Origin: Gemmatimonadota bacterium
GTDB taxonomy: Bacteria; Gemmatimonadota; Gemmatimonadetes; Palauibacterales; Palauibacteraceae
Reading direction: 5' to 3'
NCBI GenBank assembly: GCA_022820995.1
Contig: JAJEEM010000074.1
Location: 33,751-97,750, forward strand
DNA: 64,000 nt
A model generated the notes under the pieces. That model worked only from the letters and a program-made list of their open reading frames with translations, did no database searches and was not told where the DNA came from. Position 1 is the stretch's first letter, and every line of letters begins with the position of its first letter. Positions 53,407 through 61,035 of the stretch are shown one piece after another. The translations under genes and the position numbers were made by a program.

Positions 53407-54888
53407 ATGAAGCGCAAGCGATCTTCCGGCACCATCTCCGGCCCTTCCATCCCTCGGAATTCCCGCACCCTTCGGGTCTCTCTCGTCGCTCTTGGCGCCG
53501 CGGTCGCGTGGGTCGGCTGCGGAGGGGGAGACGCGCCCTCCGACGAACCCGCGGGAGCCGCCGACGCCGACGCGCCGCCGCAGTTCGAGACGACGGAGGT
53601 CGCCGAGGGGGTGTACCAGTTCCGCTGGATCGGACACAACGCGCTGTTCGCCGTGACCTCGGAGGGGGTCTTCGCCTTCGACCCGATCTCCGTCGAGGCG
53701 GCCGCCACCTACGCGGAGGAGATCCGCCGGGTCGCGCCGGGGGCCGAACTCGCCGCCATCGTGTACAGCCACAACCACGCGGATCACGCGACCGGCGCCG
53801 AGGTGCTGCGCGAGGCGTTCGGCGCGGATGTCCCCATCTACGCGCACCGGAACGCGGACGCGCCGCTCAGGGAGGCCGCGAACCCCGACCTTCCCCCGCC
53901 CACCGCCACCTTCGACGAGACGATGACCCTCGGGGGCGGCGAGATCGAACTCCACTACCTCGGCCGCAGCCACAGCGACGACATCGCGGTCGGCTTCCTG
54001 CCGGCGCACAGCCTCGCCTTCGCGGTCGACTTCGTGTCACGCGACCGGTTCGGGTATCAGGACCTCGCCAGCTTCCACTTCCCCGACATGTTCGGCGCCA
54101 TCGAGGGCCTCCTCGAGATCCCGTTCGAGACGATCGTGTTCGGACACGGCCCCGCGGGCGACCGGGCCGCGATCGAGCGGCAGCTCACCTATTACCGTGA
54201 TCTGGACGCGGCGGTGCGGGGGGCGGTCGAGGCGGGGCTGAGCGAGGACGAGACGGCCGAGACCGTCCTCATGGAGGACTACAGCCACTGGGACCGCTAC
54301 GACGACTGGCGCGAACTCAACGTGCGCGGCATGCACCGGAAGCTCACCGCCGCCGGCGTCGGCGAGGGCGAGGAAGAGGGGGAGCACGCCGAGGGCGGCG
54401 AGCACGACGGGGAGGGAGAGCACGGCGAGGATCGCGAGGGGCGCGGCGAACACGACCGCGAGGGGCGCGGCGAGCACGAGGGCGAAAACGGCGAGCACGG
54501 CGGCGAGGGGGGGCACGCCGAGGGGGATGAGGGAGAAGAGTCCGGCGTCTACATCGGACGGGCCGAGAGCTGGGACGAGACGCGCCGCGGCGCGCGGCTG
54601 GTGCTCTCCTTCGATCCGGGCGGGAACGCGTTCGCCGGCACCGTGGAGAACACGACCGGCGAGACGCTCTGCGCGGTACGGGTCGAAGTCCACCTGTCGT
54701 CGGGCACGGAACTGGGGCCCGACCCCGCGTACGGATCTGGCCCCCGGCACCTCGACGACCGTCGAGCTCGCAACGGCCGGAGCAGCCTTCGAGCGCTGGA
54801 CCGCCCACCCGGAAATGTCCCCCTGCGCAGGGTAGCAGACGTTCCCGCGGGAACGTCTCTCCCCGCTCTCACGCGAGGAGGATCTTGA
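53407..54888 (+). CDS. Metallo-beta-lactamase-fold lipoprotein with His/Glu-rich linker; probable 3' frameshift
   Basis: 493 residues as read. ATG at 53407 after GGAGGT; lipobox AVAWVGC. MBL metal motif YSHNHADHATGAEVL, HYLGRSHSDD, VFGHGPAGD: a Zn hydrolase of unknown substrate. Residues about 320-380 are almost only Gly, Glu, His, Asp and Arg, with repeated GEH units. A C-terminal beta-domain (ARLVLSFDPGGNAFAGTVEN, CAVRVEVHLSSGTELGP) then appears to switch frame: removing one base in the GGGGCCC at 54715-54721 restores TPRTDLAPGTSTTVEL and FERWTAHPEMSPCAG, ending at a TAG at 54833-54835. The current end is therefore suspect. Likely co-transcribed with the SRPBCC gene. Confidence 0.87.
   Translation: MKRKRSSGTISGPSIPRNSRTLRVSLVALGAAVAWVGCGGGDAPSDEPAGAADADAPPQFETTEVAEGVYQFRWIGHNALFAVTSEGVFAFDPISVEAAATYAEEIRRVAPGAELAAIVYSHNHADHATGAEVLREAFGADVPIYAHRNADAPLREAANPDLPPPTATFDETMTLGGGEIELHYLGRSHSDDIAVGFLPAHSLAFAVDFVSRDRFGYQDLASFHFPDMFGAIEGLLEIPFETIVFGHGPAGDRAAIERQLTYYRDLDAAVRGAVEAGLSEDETAETVLMEDYSHWDRYDDWRELNVRGMHRKLTAAGVGEGEEEGEHAEGGEHDGEGEHGEDREGRGEHDREGRGEHEGENGEHGGEGGHAEGDEGEESGVYIGRAESWDETRRGARLVLSFDPGGNAFAGTVENTTGETLCAVRVEVHLSSGTELGPDPAYGSGPRHLDDRRARNGRSSLRALDRPPGNVPLRRVADVPAGTSLPALTRGGS
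54837..54858. repeat. Dispersed palindrome, copy 4
   Basis: Perfect 22-bp palindrome with core GACGTTCCCGCGGGAACGTC. It begins 1 bp after the TAG that would end the MBL lipoprotein gene if the inferred frameshift is corrected, and 27 bp before the next gene, so it probably lies in the true intergenic space. Confidence 0.8.
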
Positions 54889-55331
54889 AGGACCGCGTCT
54901 TCGCGGCCTCGCAGTGGGTGCCCAGCCCACTCGAGCGGACCTTCGCCTTCTTCTCCGACGCCCACAACCTGGAGCGGCTCACGCCGCCCTTCGTGGGGTT
55001 CCGTGTCCTGACTCCGGCTCCGATAGAGATGCGCGTGGGGACGTTGATCGACTACCGACTGCGGCTGCACGGCGTCCCCCTCCGGTGGCGGAGCGAGATC
55101 ACCCGCTGGGATCCGCCCAACGGCTTCATCGACGAGCAGCGCCGCGGCCCGTACCGGAAGTGGATCCACGAGCACCGCTTACGCGAGGAGGACGGCGGCA
55201 CGCGCGTGGAGGACCACGTCACGTACGCGGTCCCGGGCGGCACGCTGGTCGACCGACGGTTCGTGCGCCCGGACCTCGAGCGGATCTTCGACTACCGCCG
55301 GCGCGTCATCGCGGAGGTGTTCGGAGGTTAG
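54885..55331 (+). CDS. SRPBCC-family protein
   Basis: 148 residues from TTG at 54885, 4 bp behind GGAGG. Residues FAASQWVPSPLERTFAFFSDAHNLERLTPP start the START-like/polyketide-cyclase fold; ITRWDPPNGFIDEQRRGPYRKWIHEHRL and TRVEDHVTYAVPGG complete it. Binds a hydrophobic small molecule; ligand unknown. Its last 26 bp overlap the convergent propeller gene. Confidence 0.9.
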   Translation: MKDRVFAASQWVPSPLERTFAFFSDAHNLERLTPPFVGFRVLTPAPIEMRVGTLIDYRLRLHGVPLRWRSEITRWDPPNGFIDEQRRGPYRKWIHEHRLREEDGGTRVEDHVTYAVPGGTLVDRRFVRPDLERIFDYRRRVIAEVFGG

Positions 55332-56562
55332 CGTCGGCGGCGGGCGCGATGCGTGCCCGCACGACGTAAGACACATCGAGTTCGTCCGTCACGATCAGCC
55401 AGATCAGATCGCCGCGCACGACCGGGGCGACCTGATCGAACAGATGGAGGCCGGGTCCGAAGCCGGGCCCCGGACTCGCGCTTCCGAGGTATTCGCCGTC
55501 CCTCGAGTAGACGTCGAAGAGCGTACCCTCGCCGCCGGACGGAGTGCGGACCCACAGGTCGCCCTCCGCCGAAGCGAAGATGGCCTCGACGGCGGGGCTT
55601 ACGGTGGGGACCCGGGACCAGTCCCATTCGCCCACGCCCATGTTCGAGACCATCTCCCGCATCATGTCGATGACGGAGTCACGTTCGACGACGGGGACGG
55701 CGACGGGGGGTCGCCGGGTCTCGACGATGAGCGTCGTGTCACCGCCGGGCCGCCACCTCGTGATGCGGTATCGCGGGTCGCCGCCCCGCGTCGACCAGAA
55801 GGCGCCTCGCGGATCGAGGTATCGAATCTCGGCCGGGTAGAAGGGGATCCCGTACATCATGTAGCCGCCGCCCATCTCCTGGTAGAAGGCGCCGGGCTGG
55901 CTTGCGGGATCCCATTCCTCGTCGTCCGGGGCGTCGCCCGGCAGCGGAAACGAGTCTACCCGAGTCATCGCGAGATCGTAGACGTGCAGCCGCCTGCGGT
56001 TCCCGGACCGCCAGGGCCGGTAGATGCGGTTTCCGTCCACCAGCGCGCCGTTCCAGCACACGTTGAAGTTCGCATCGGCGAAGGGGAAGGATTCCGTGAA
56101 TCCCTCCTCGGGATCGAAGACGGACATCCGCCCGTTGCGCGTATCCGGCACCCAGATGCGTCCGTCCGGGTCAAGCATGAGTCCGTTCGCGTCGGCGAAC
56201 TCGCCGGGCCCTTCGCCGCGGCCGCCGTGCGTCGCGACGTGAACGCCATCGGGGCCGAAGACGCGGAGTTCCTGCGCCTGCGAATCGAGGACGGCGAAGC
56301 GCCCATCCTCCAGCACGACGAGGCCCTTCAGGTATGCGAACGCGTCCGGTCCGGCGCCTTCCACGGTACCGACGCGGAGTTCCTCCATCAGCGTCCAGAT
56401 CGGGGAGACATCCGCCCTCGGGACGTTCGTGACGTGGATCGTGCCGGACGGCAGGGTGTCCCGCTCCGTGCTCCAGTCGGGATCCGGAGCGGTGCCGCCA
56501 CAGTTGGCGAGCGTTACGCACGCCATCGCGAGGAGGGCGGGGTTTGGTCTCGCCGCCGCCAT
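55306..56562 (-). CDS. Six-bladed beta-propeller lipoprotein
   Basis: 418 residues. Lipobox ACVTLANC. Propeller blades: YLKGLVVLEDGRFAVLDSQAQELRVFG, THGGRGEGPGEFADANGLML, DGRIWVPDTRNGRMSVFDP. No catalytic signature. Starts 5 bp after the stop of the M56 peptidase gene, so it is probably the third gene of a blaI/M56/propeller operon. It could be the periplasmic sensor or output of that system (inference). Confidence 0.87.
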   Translation of the reverse strand: MAAARPNPALLAMACVTLANCGGTAPDPDWSTERDTLPSGTIHVTNVPRADVSPIWTLMEELRVGTVEGAGPDAFAYLKGLVVLEDGRFAVLDSQAQELRVFGPDGVHVATHGGRGEGPGEFADANGLMLDPDGRIWVPDTRNGRMSVFDPEEGFTESFPFADANFNVCWNGALVDGNRIYRPWRSGNRRRLHVYDLAMTRVDSFPLPGDAPDDEEWDPASQPGAFYQEMGGGYMMYGIPFYPAEIRYLDPRGAFWSTRGGDPRYRITRWRPGGDTTLIVETRRPPVAVPVVERDSVIDMMREMVSNMGVGEWDWSRVPTVSPAVEAIFASAEGDLWVRTPSGGEGTLFDVYSRDGEYLGSASPGPGFGPGLHLFDQVAPVVRGDLIWLIVTDELDVSYVVRARIAPAADANLRTPPR

Positions 56563-56566
56563 GGCG

Positions 56567-58765
56567 TCAGCCTGTCGAGCCCAACAGACGGCGGAGCTCG
56601 GCGATTTCGTCCTCCAGCGAGCGCTCGATCTCCTCGACGCGCCGGTCGGCGTCGACTTCCTCGATCAGCCGCTCGATCTCGCGCGTCTTCCCTTCAAGGT
56701 CATACGCCTCGATCTCGGCTTCGAAGGCCGCGACTTTCCCCGACAGATCGTAGTCTTCGATCTCCTGCTCAAGTTCGCGGATCTTGCCCTCCACATCGTA
56801 GGCCGCGATCTGCTGCTCAAGTGCCTGGACCTTCCCGTCCAGGTCGTACGCGGCGATTTCCTCCTCGGTCTGCCGGATGCGCGACTCCCACTCCTGAACC
56901 TCCGCCTCCAGGGCGGTCCGGGTGTCGGCATTTTCCGTCCGCCGCATGGCGGCCGTCAGAGGGGAGATCCGGCCGCGGTAGGATGAGATCCGGCCACGCA
57001 GACCGCTGACATGACCCCGGTGCCCCGAGATCCGGCCCCGCAGACCGCTGACATGACCCCGGTGCCCCGAGATCCGGCCGCGCAGAGCAGACTCCTCCCC
57101 CCGAATCTCCATCGCTTCCTGATACCCGTTCATTATTTCGAGCATCAGATCGTGCCACTGGCGTGCCTCGGCGTCGAAGGTCCGGCGCGCGCCATCGACA
57201 CTCCACTCGTATTCGATGCCGCCGGGACCCTCGGTGATCACGAGCCGGCGGGTGTTGTCTTCCCTGGACTCGAGAAGAAGCCAGCTGTCGGCACCCACCG
57301 CGCGGACCTCGGGGCCGTCGTCGTTCATCACCACGTTTCCGTGTGTCCGCATGCACAGGTACATCCCCGCCACCGATCTCTCGATCGTGCGGTCTCCGCC
57401 GTTCCAGCCGGTGGCCCGAAGGCCACCGCTCACCCTCATCGTGCTTATCGAATTGCTGCCGGCCCACGGGCACTGGATCTCCTGCCGGGATAGCCGGTCG
57501 ACGGATTCCGGCGGCTCCGGACCAGCCGACATGCGGATTGTCCCGTCTGCCTGGGGTTCGACGTCGACCAACACCGCGAGTTCGTGCTCGGGCGGTGGCG
57601 GGATTACGGCCGAGGGCGCGGCCACCGGCGCGATCCCGGTTTCCCGGAGTGGCACCTGAGCTTCCCGAGGCGGCACCGGAGCCTCGTCGAACGGGACGGG
57701 ATGGACGCAAGCGAGGGAGACCCCCGCCGCACCCACGATCGTCAGGGTCACGGCAGTCCGGGTCACGCTGGGACGCGGACGCCTGCGCTTCAGAATGGCC
57801 ACGATTCTTGTCTCCAGTTGCGAGGTCTTCACGAGAGGGAGCGCGAGTACGTTTGGACGATGGCCGCGGGCAGCCGCGAGCCGCAGAAGGAGGCGGGCGT
57901 AGTCGGAGGGACGCGCGCCGAGGGCGAGCACCTCCTCGTCACAGGCCTTCTCGCTGGCGATCTCCGCTCGTCGTGCCGCGAGCCAGCCGAGGGGATGGAA
58001 CCAATACAGGGCGAGCACGATCCGCCGCATGAGTTGCCGCAGCACGTCCCGTCGACGGATATGGATGAGTTCGTGGGCCAGCACCGCAGCCCGCCGTGCG
58101 GGGCTCCACTTCACCGCCGCCGCGGGAAGCAGGATCACGGGCTTCCACAGCCCGCCCGTCATCGGCGTGGGGGCGACGTCGCTGGATAGCAGTTTCACAT
58201 CCGCGCGAATACGCAGCCGGCGGCGGATCGCGTCGGCCTGCCGGCGCAACGCCGGGTCGCGTAGCGGAAGGGCGGCACGTACGAGCCCGCGCAGGCGCAA
58301 GGCTCCGGCCGCCAGCGAGATCAGCGAGATCGCGCAGCCCAGAGCCCAGACAATGAAGAGGACGCGGCCGAGACTCGAAGAGGGCCCGACCTGTCGACCG
58401 GTGGCTTGGCCGGGACGGTCGCGCGAGCCCGTGGCCGCCAAGCCCGGCACTTCGGCGCTCGCCCGCGGCATGGTGACGGCGGCGGCCTCAGTCGCGATGG
58501 CGGCTCCGGTCACGGCAGGGGCTTCGGTCACGGCAGGAGCTTCGACCGGGGGCGGCTGGGGTTCGCCGCCGCCCGCAGGGAGGATCGGCACGTTCCACGA
58601 GGGAGCGAAGACGCCCAGCAGAGGCAACACGAGCACGAGGGCGAACGTCGCGGTCCACAACTGATGAAGGGTCCTCGGCGATCCGCGCCTCCCAAGCCAT
58701 GCCAGCGCGAGCGCCAGCAGGAGCAGGAGCGTCACCTGCGACGTCAGCGTCACTGCGGGGCTCAC
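56567..58765 (-). CDS. M56 (BlaR1-type) membrane metallopeptidase with C-terminal repeat and coiled-coil domain
   Basis: 732 residues from a GTG overlapping the blaI stop. Membrane segments LTSQVTLLLLLALALAWLG, ATFALVLVLPLLGVF, VLFIVWALGCAISLISLAAG and TAVTLTIVGAAGVSLACV. Between them, the zinc protease site AVLAHELIHIRRRD and ASEKACDEEVLALG. BlaR1 cleaves the partner repressor BlaI when its outer sensor binds ligand. Here the sensor is not a penicillin-binding domain: it has a beta-region, two 14-residue repeats of GRISGHRGHVSGLR, and a long coiled coil of about 15-residue repeats (YDLDGKVQALEQQIAA and YDLSGKVAAFEAEIEA). The inducing signal is therefore unknown. Confidence 0.9.
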   Translation of the reverse strand: MSPAVTLTSQVTLLLLLALALAWLGRRGSPRTLHQLWTATFALVLVLPLLGVFAPSWNVPILPAGGGEPQPPPVEAPAVTEAPAVTGAAIATEAAAVTMPRASAEVPGLAATGSRDRPGQATGRQVGPSSSLGRVLFIVWALGCAISLISLAAGALRLRGLVRAALPLRDPALRRQADAIRRRLRIRADVKLLSSDVAPTPMTGGLWKPVILLPAAAVKWSPARRAAVLAHELIHIRRRDVLRQLMRRIVLALYWFHPLGWLAARRAEIASEKACDEEVLALGARPSDYARLLLRLAAARGHRPNVLALPLVKTSQLETRIVAILKRRRPRPSVTRTAVTLTIVGAAGVSLACVHPVPFDEAPVPPREAQVPLRETGIAPVAAPSAVIPPPPEHELAVLVDVEPQADGTIRMSAGPEPPESVDRLSRQEIQCPWAGSNSISTMRVSGGLRATGWNGGDRTIERSVAGMYLCMRTHGNVVMNDDGPEVRAVGADSWLLLESREDNTRRLVITEGPGGIEYEWSVDGARRTFDAEARQWHDLMLEIMNGYQEAMEIRGEESALRGRISGHRGHVSGLRGRISGHRGHVSGLRGRISSYRGRISPLTAAMRRTENADTRTALEAEVQEWESRIRQTEEEIAAYDLDGKVQALEQQIAAYDVEGKIRELEQEIEDYDLSGKVAAFEAEIEAYDLEGKTREIERLIEEVDADRRVEEIERSLEDEIAELRRLLGSTG
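57001..57084. repeat. Tandem 42-bp repeat inside the M56 gene
   Basis: Two near-identical 42-bp copies (57001-57042 and 57043-57084), each encoding the 14-residue unit GRISGHRGHVSGLR on the minus strand. Partial units flank it. In-frame expansion would lengthen the periplasmic domain without a frameshift. Confidence 0.75.
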
Positions 58766-59145
58766 CGTCCCTCCTCCGCCGCCTTCTCGATCATCTCCTG
58801 GAGGCGGGCGTGTTCCTCCGGGGTGAGGCCGCCCTCGCGAAGCTCGAGCAGGGTGGCCACCGCGCCCTCCACCGAGTCGCCGAAGAAGGTCTTGAGCACG
58901 CGGCGCATCGCCGAGCGCCGGGCGCGCAGGGCCGGCATGGTGGGTGAGTAGAGGTACCGGGGTCCATCCGGCTCGCTGACCAGGTGTCCCTTGGTCACGA
59001 GCCCGCGCAGGATCGAGCGCACCGCCGAGTAGGTCGGAGGGTCCGCCATGTTCTCCCGGATCTGCGCGGCCGTCGGGGTTCCCAGTTCGTACACGAGGTC
59101 CATGACCTCGCGCTCTCGCCTGCTCAGTTCCGGAAGTGGGTTCAC
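58762..59145 (-). CDS. BlaI/MecI-family transcriptional repressor
   Basis: 127 residues from GTG at 59145, behind GGAGAT. Winged-helix domain: LSRREREVMDLVYELGTPTAAQIRENMADPPTYSAVRSILRGL, then a dimerisation tail (GDSVEGAVATLLELREGGLT) as in BlaI. It should repress its own operon until the adjacent M56 peptidase cleaves it. Overlaps the M56 start by 4 bp. Confidence 0.94.
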   Translation of the reverse strand: MNPLPELSRREREVMDLVYELGTPTAAQIRENMADPPTYSAVRSILRGLVTKGHLVSEPDGPRYLYSPTMPALRARRSAMRRVLKTFFGDSVEGAVATLLELREGGLTPEEHARLQEMIEKAAEEGR

Positions 59146-59305
59146 CTCGACGATCTCCTTCTCTCACGGACGTCTCACGGGGTCTCACGAAGGGCCGCTG
59201 TCCCCTCCGAGAAGAAATCTGGTGCAAGTGTGCTGAAAAATCAACACACTCCGTAGACAACACGCCGTCCCAGAGGGTTGCACCCGGGATGCTCACACGT
59301 GAGGA

Positions 59306-59322
59306 GACGTCCCGCGGGAACG
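59306..59322. repeat. Dispersed palindrome, degenerate copy 5
   Basis: GACGTCCCGCGGGAACG resembles the element with one T missing from the left arm. It lies 26 bp before the stop of the toxin gene, between it and the divergent BlaI promoter. Lower confidence than the other copies. Confidence 0.5.
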
Positions 59323-59348
59323 CGCGGACGGGCGATGAGGGACGCGCG

Positions 59349-59756
59349 CTAGCTGAGCCCGTCTACAGCGATGGCGAACGGATGGCCGACAAGACGCCGG
59401 TCGGCCGTGAGCAGCTTGAGCCCCTCCTGCTGAGCCTGGGCCAGAAGCATTTCGTCGAACGGATCCTTGTGCTCGAGGGCCGGCTCCAGCGCCCGCGCGG
59501 CATGGAGGACCGTCATGGGGAGAAACGTCACCGCCTGACCTTCCAGAACCGCAAGCACGTCCTGCGGCGCGAAGGGACTCTTGCGCGCGCCGGACGCGCG
59601 ACGGGCCTGGTGCTTGAGCCGCATTTCCCAGATGGACACCGCGCTCACATGGATGCGGACGTCGCGGCCAACCAGAAAACGGCGCTCGGACTCACCGAAT
59701 CGCCCTGGCGCTTCCATAAAATCGTAGAGATAGGACGTATCGAGTAGAATGCGCAG
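59349..59756 (-). CDS. PIN-domain toxin (VapC-like)
   Basis: 135 residues. The PIN pattern is ILLDTSYLYDF, SIWEMRLKHQARR, KDPFDEMLLAQAQ and TADRRLVGHPF. No ATG, GTG or TTG is near the expected N-terminus; CTG at 59756 (MRILLDTS) is the best start, 12 bp after the antitoxin stop and following a G-rich stretch. An in-frame GTG at 59831 would add 25 residues and overlap the antitoxin by 64 bp. Module 4 of five. Confidence 0.88.
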   Translation of the reverse strand: MRILLDTSYLYDFMEAPGRFGESERRFLVGRDVRIHVSAVSIWEMRLKHQARRASGARKSPFAPQDVLAVLEGQAVTFLPMTVLHAARALEPALEHKDPFDEMLLAQAQQEGLKLLTADRRLVGHPFAIAVDGLS

Positions 59757-59767
59757 CGTCCGTCCCC

Positions 59768-60028
59768 CTACTCGACGTCCAGGCCAAGCACGCGACGGCT
59801 GAACGCCGGATCGTCGTACTCCTTCGGCCACCTCTCCCGGTCGCCCTCGATCCCAAGCCGACGGCGTGCGGCTTCCAACTTGTCGAAGTCGATTCCGCCG
59901 CCGTGGTCGCACCGCACGAGTTCGACGGCCGGGCGGCCATGCTTGGTAATGATCACGCGCTCGCCGTTGCGGGCGGCGGCGATGAGTTCGGAGAGGCGGG
60001 CCTTCGCTTCCCGTATTGCGAGTTCCAT
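59768..60028 (-). CDS. Phd/YefM-family antitoxin
   Basis: 86 residues from ATG at 60028 (an earlier ATG at 60085 adds an unconserved leader). MELAIREAKARLSELIAAARNGERVIITKHGRPAVELV is the Phd/YefM fold. The C-terminal tail with KEYDDPAFSRRVLG should bind the toxin. Adjacent to the PIN toxin with 12 bp between. Confidence 0.92.
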   Translation of the reverse strand: MELAIREAKARLSELIAAARNGERVIITKHGRPAVELVRCDHGGGIDFDKLEAARRRLGIEGDRERWPKEYDDPAFSRRVLGLDVE

Positions 60029-60114
60029 CGCGGATTGCTCCCGGTTGTGCTTTACGGACTCAGTATGCAACACCGCACCCTCCAATTCAAGACCACATCG
60101 TGACTACAAACAAG

Positions 60115-60516
60115 TTATCGGCGGATCTGGATGACCTTCACGCCTTCGATGTCGAGATCGGTCCAGCTTCGGTCGGCGGTGAGGGCGGGGAGTCCGAGCC
60201 TGCACGCGGTGGCCAGGCACGCCCGGTCACCGAGTCCGAGGCCCTGGCGCCGCGTCCGCTGGCGGTAGGCGCCGCTGAGCAGGGCCGTCGGATGGTCGAA
60301 GGGAACGACCTCGATCCCCGTTTCCGCAATCGCGTCGGCCACCGCCGCCGAGAACCAGCCTTCCTGCGAGAGACGCGCCGCGACCTCGGCCACGTTCACC
60401 GACGACATGGCGGCTCCTCGCTGGAGCGCGCGTGCGACGCGTTCCGCTCCGGGTTCCTCGAACAGTGCCGCGAGGACGGCCGAGGCGTCCAGGACGCTCT
60501 CGACGGGTTCATTCAC
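60115..60516 (-). CDS. PIN-domain toxin (VapC-like)
   Basis: 133 residues from GTG at 60516, overlapping the antitoxin by 8 bp. SVLDASAVLAALFEEPG, NVAEVAARLSQEG, LGDRACLATACRLGLP and LTADRSW show the PIN acidic residues. Module 5 of five, 86 bp from module 4 and in the same direction. Confidence 0.92.
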   Translation of the reverse strand: MNEPVESVLDASAVLAALFEEPGAERVARALQRGAAMSSVNVAEVAARLSQEGWFSAAVADAIAETGIEVVPFDHPTALLSGAYRQRTRRQGLGLGDRACLATACRLGLPALTADRSWTDLDIEGVKVIQIRR

Positions 60517-60832
60517 GGGCGGCTTCGGCTCGCCGTTCCAGGATGAACTCATCGACGACGCTTCCGGAGCCCTTCCGCTTCCGCCTCGCCATGTCCTGCA
60601 GGCGCGCGAGGGCCGCGAGCGGAGTGCGCAGCCGGATCGTGTCGCCCTCCAGGCGCATGACCAACTGCTGCCGCCCCCGGATGTCCAATGCCCTGCGAAA
60701 GCGGGCGGGGACGACCAGCCGGCCGGCTTCGTCGATCGTCACGCGTTCCGTGTCGGGAAGGGGGTCGGGCAAAGCGTCGGGTGAGGCCGCGGCCGCCGAA
60801 TTCCGGGACTCTTCCTTCATGGTAAGATCCAT
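60509..60832 (-). CDS. AbrB/SpoVT-type antitoxin
   Basis: 107 residues from ATG at 60832 (ATG at 60820, MKEESRNS, is an alternative). Swapped-hairpin domain: VTIDEAGRLVVPARFRRALDIRGRQQLVMRLEGDTIRL. Two GGTAAG repeats 18 bp apart (60821 and 60839) around the start may be part of its operator. The only non-RHH, non-Phd antitoxin in the window. Confidence 0.88.
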   Translation of the reverse strand: MDLTMKEESRNSAAAASPDALPDPLPDTERVTIDEAGRLVVPARFRRALDIRGRQQLVMRLEGDTIRLRTPLAALARLQDMARRKRKGSGSVVDEFILERRAEAARE

Positions 60833-61035
60833 ATTTCTGGTAAGTTTCTTGGGAATACCATAACCAGGCCTGCTGCTGCATGCCAGACTCCGCCTTCGTC
60901 GATACCATGGGAGACCGCGCTCGGACCTCCACAGTTTCGCGATGGCCATCAACGCGGGATCATCACCGCGGAAGGCGTCCGTCGCACCAGGCTCGAATCA
61001 GCGTCGAATCAGATCGAATCAAGGAAGGGCTCAGC

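Noticed and set aside
53329..54009. Long minus-strand open frame opposite the MBL lipoprotein
   Set aside because: It is antisense to a gene with intact catalytic motifs and shows no domain of its own; such frames are common in GC-rich DNA.
54360..54540. His/Glu-rich stretch as a separate small gene
   Set aside because: It is continuous in frame with the metallo-beta-lactamase domain and has no start or ribosome-binding site of its own.
57001..57084. Tandem 42-bp repeats as a CRISPR array
   Set aside because: There are no unique spacers between copies and the repeats are in frame within the M56 gene.
59757..59831. GTG at 59831 as start of the PIN toxin in module 4
   Set aside because: It would overlap the antitoxin by 64 bp and add residues not found in PIN toxins; the nearer CTG fits the family N-terminus.
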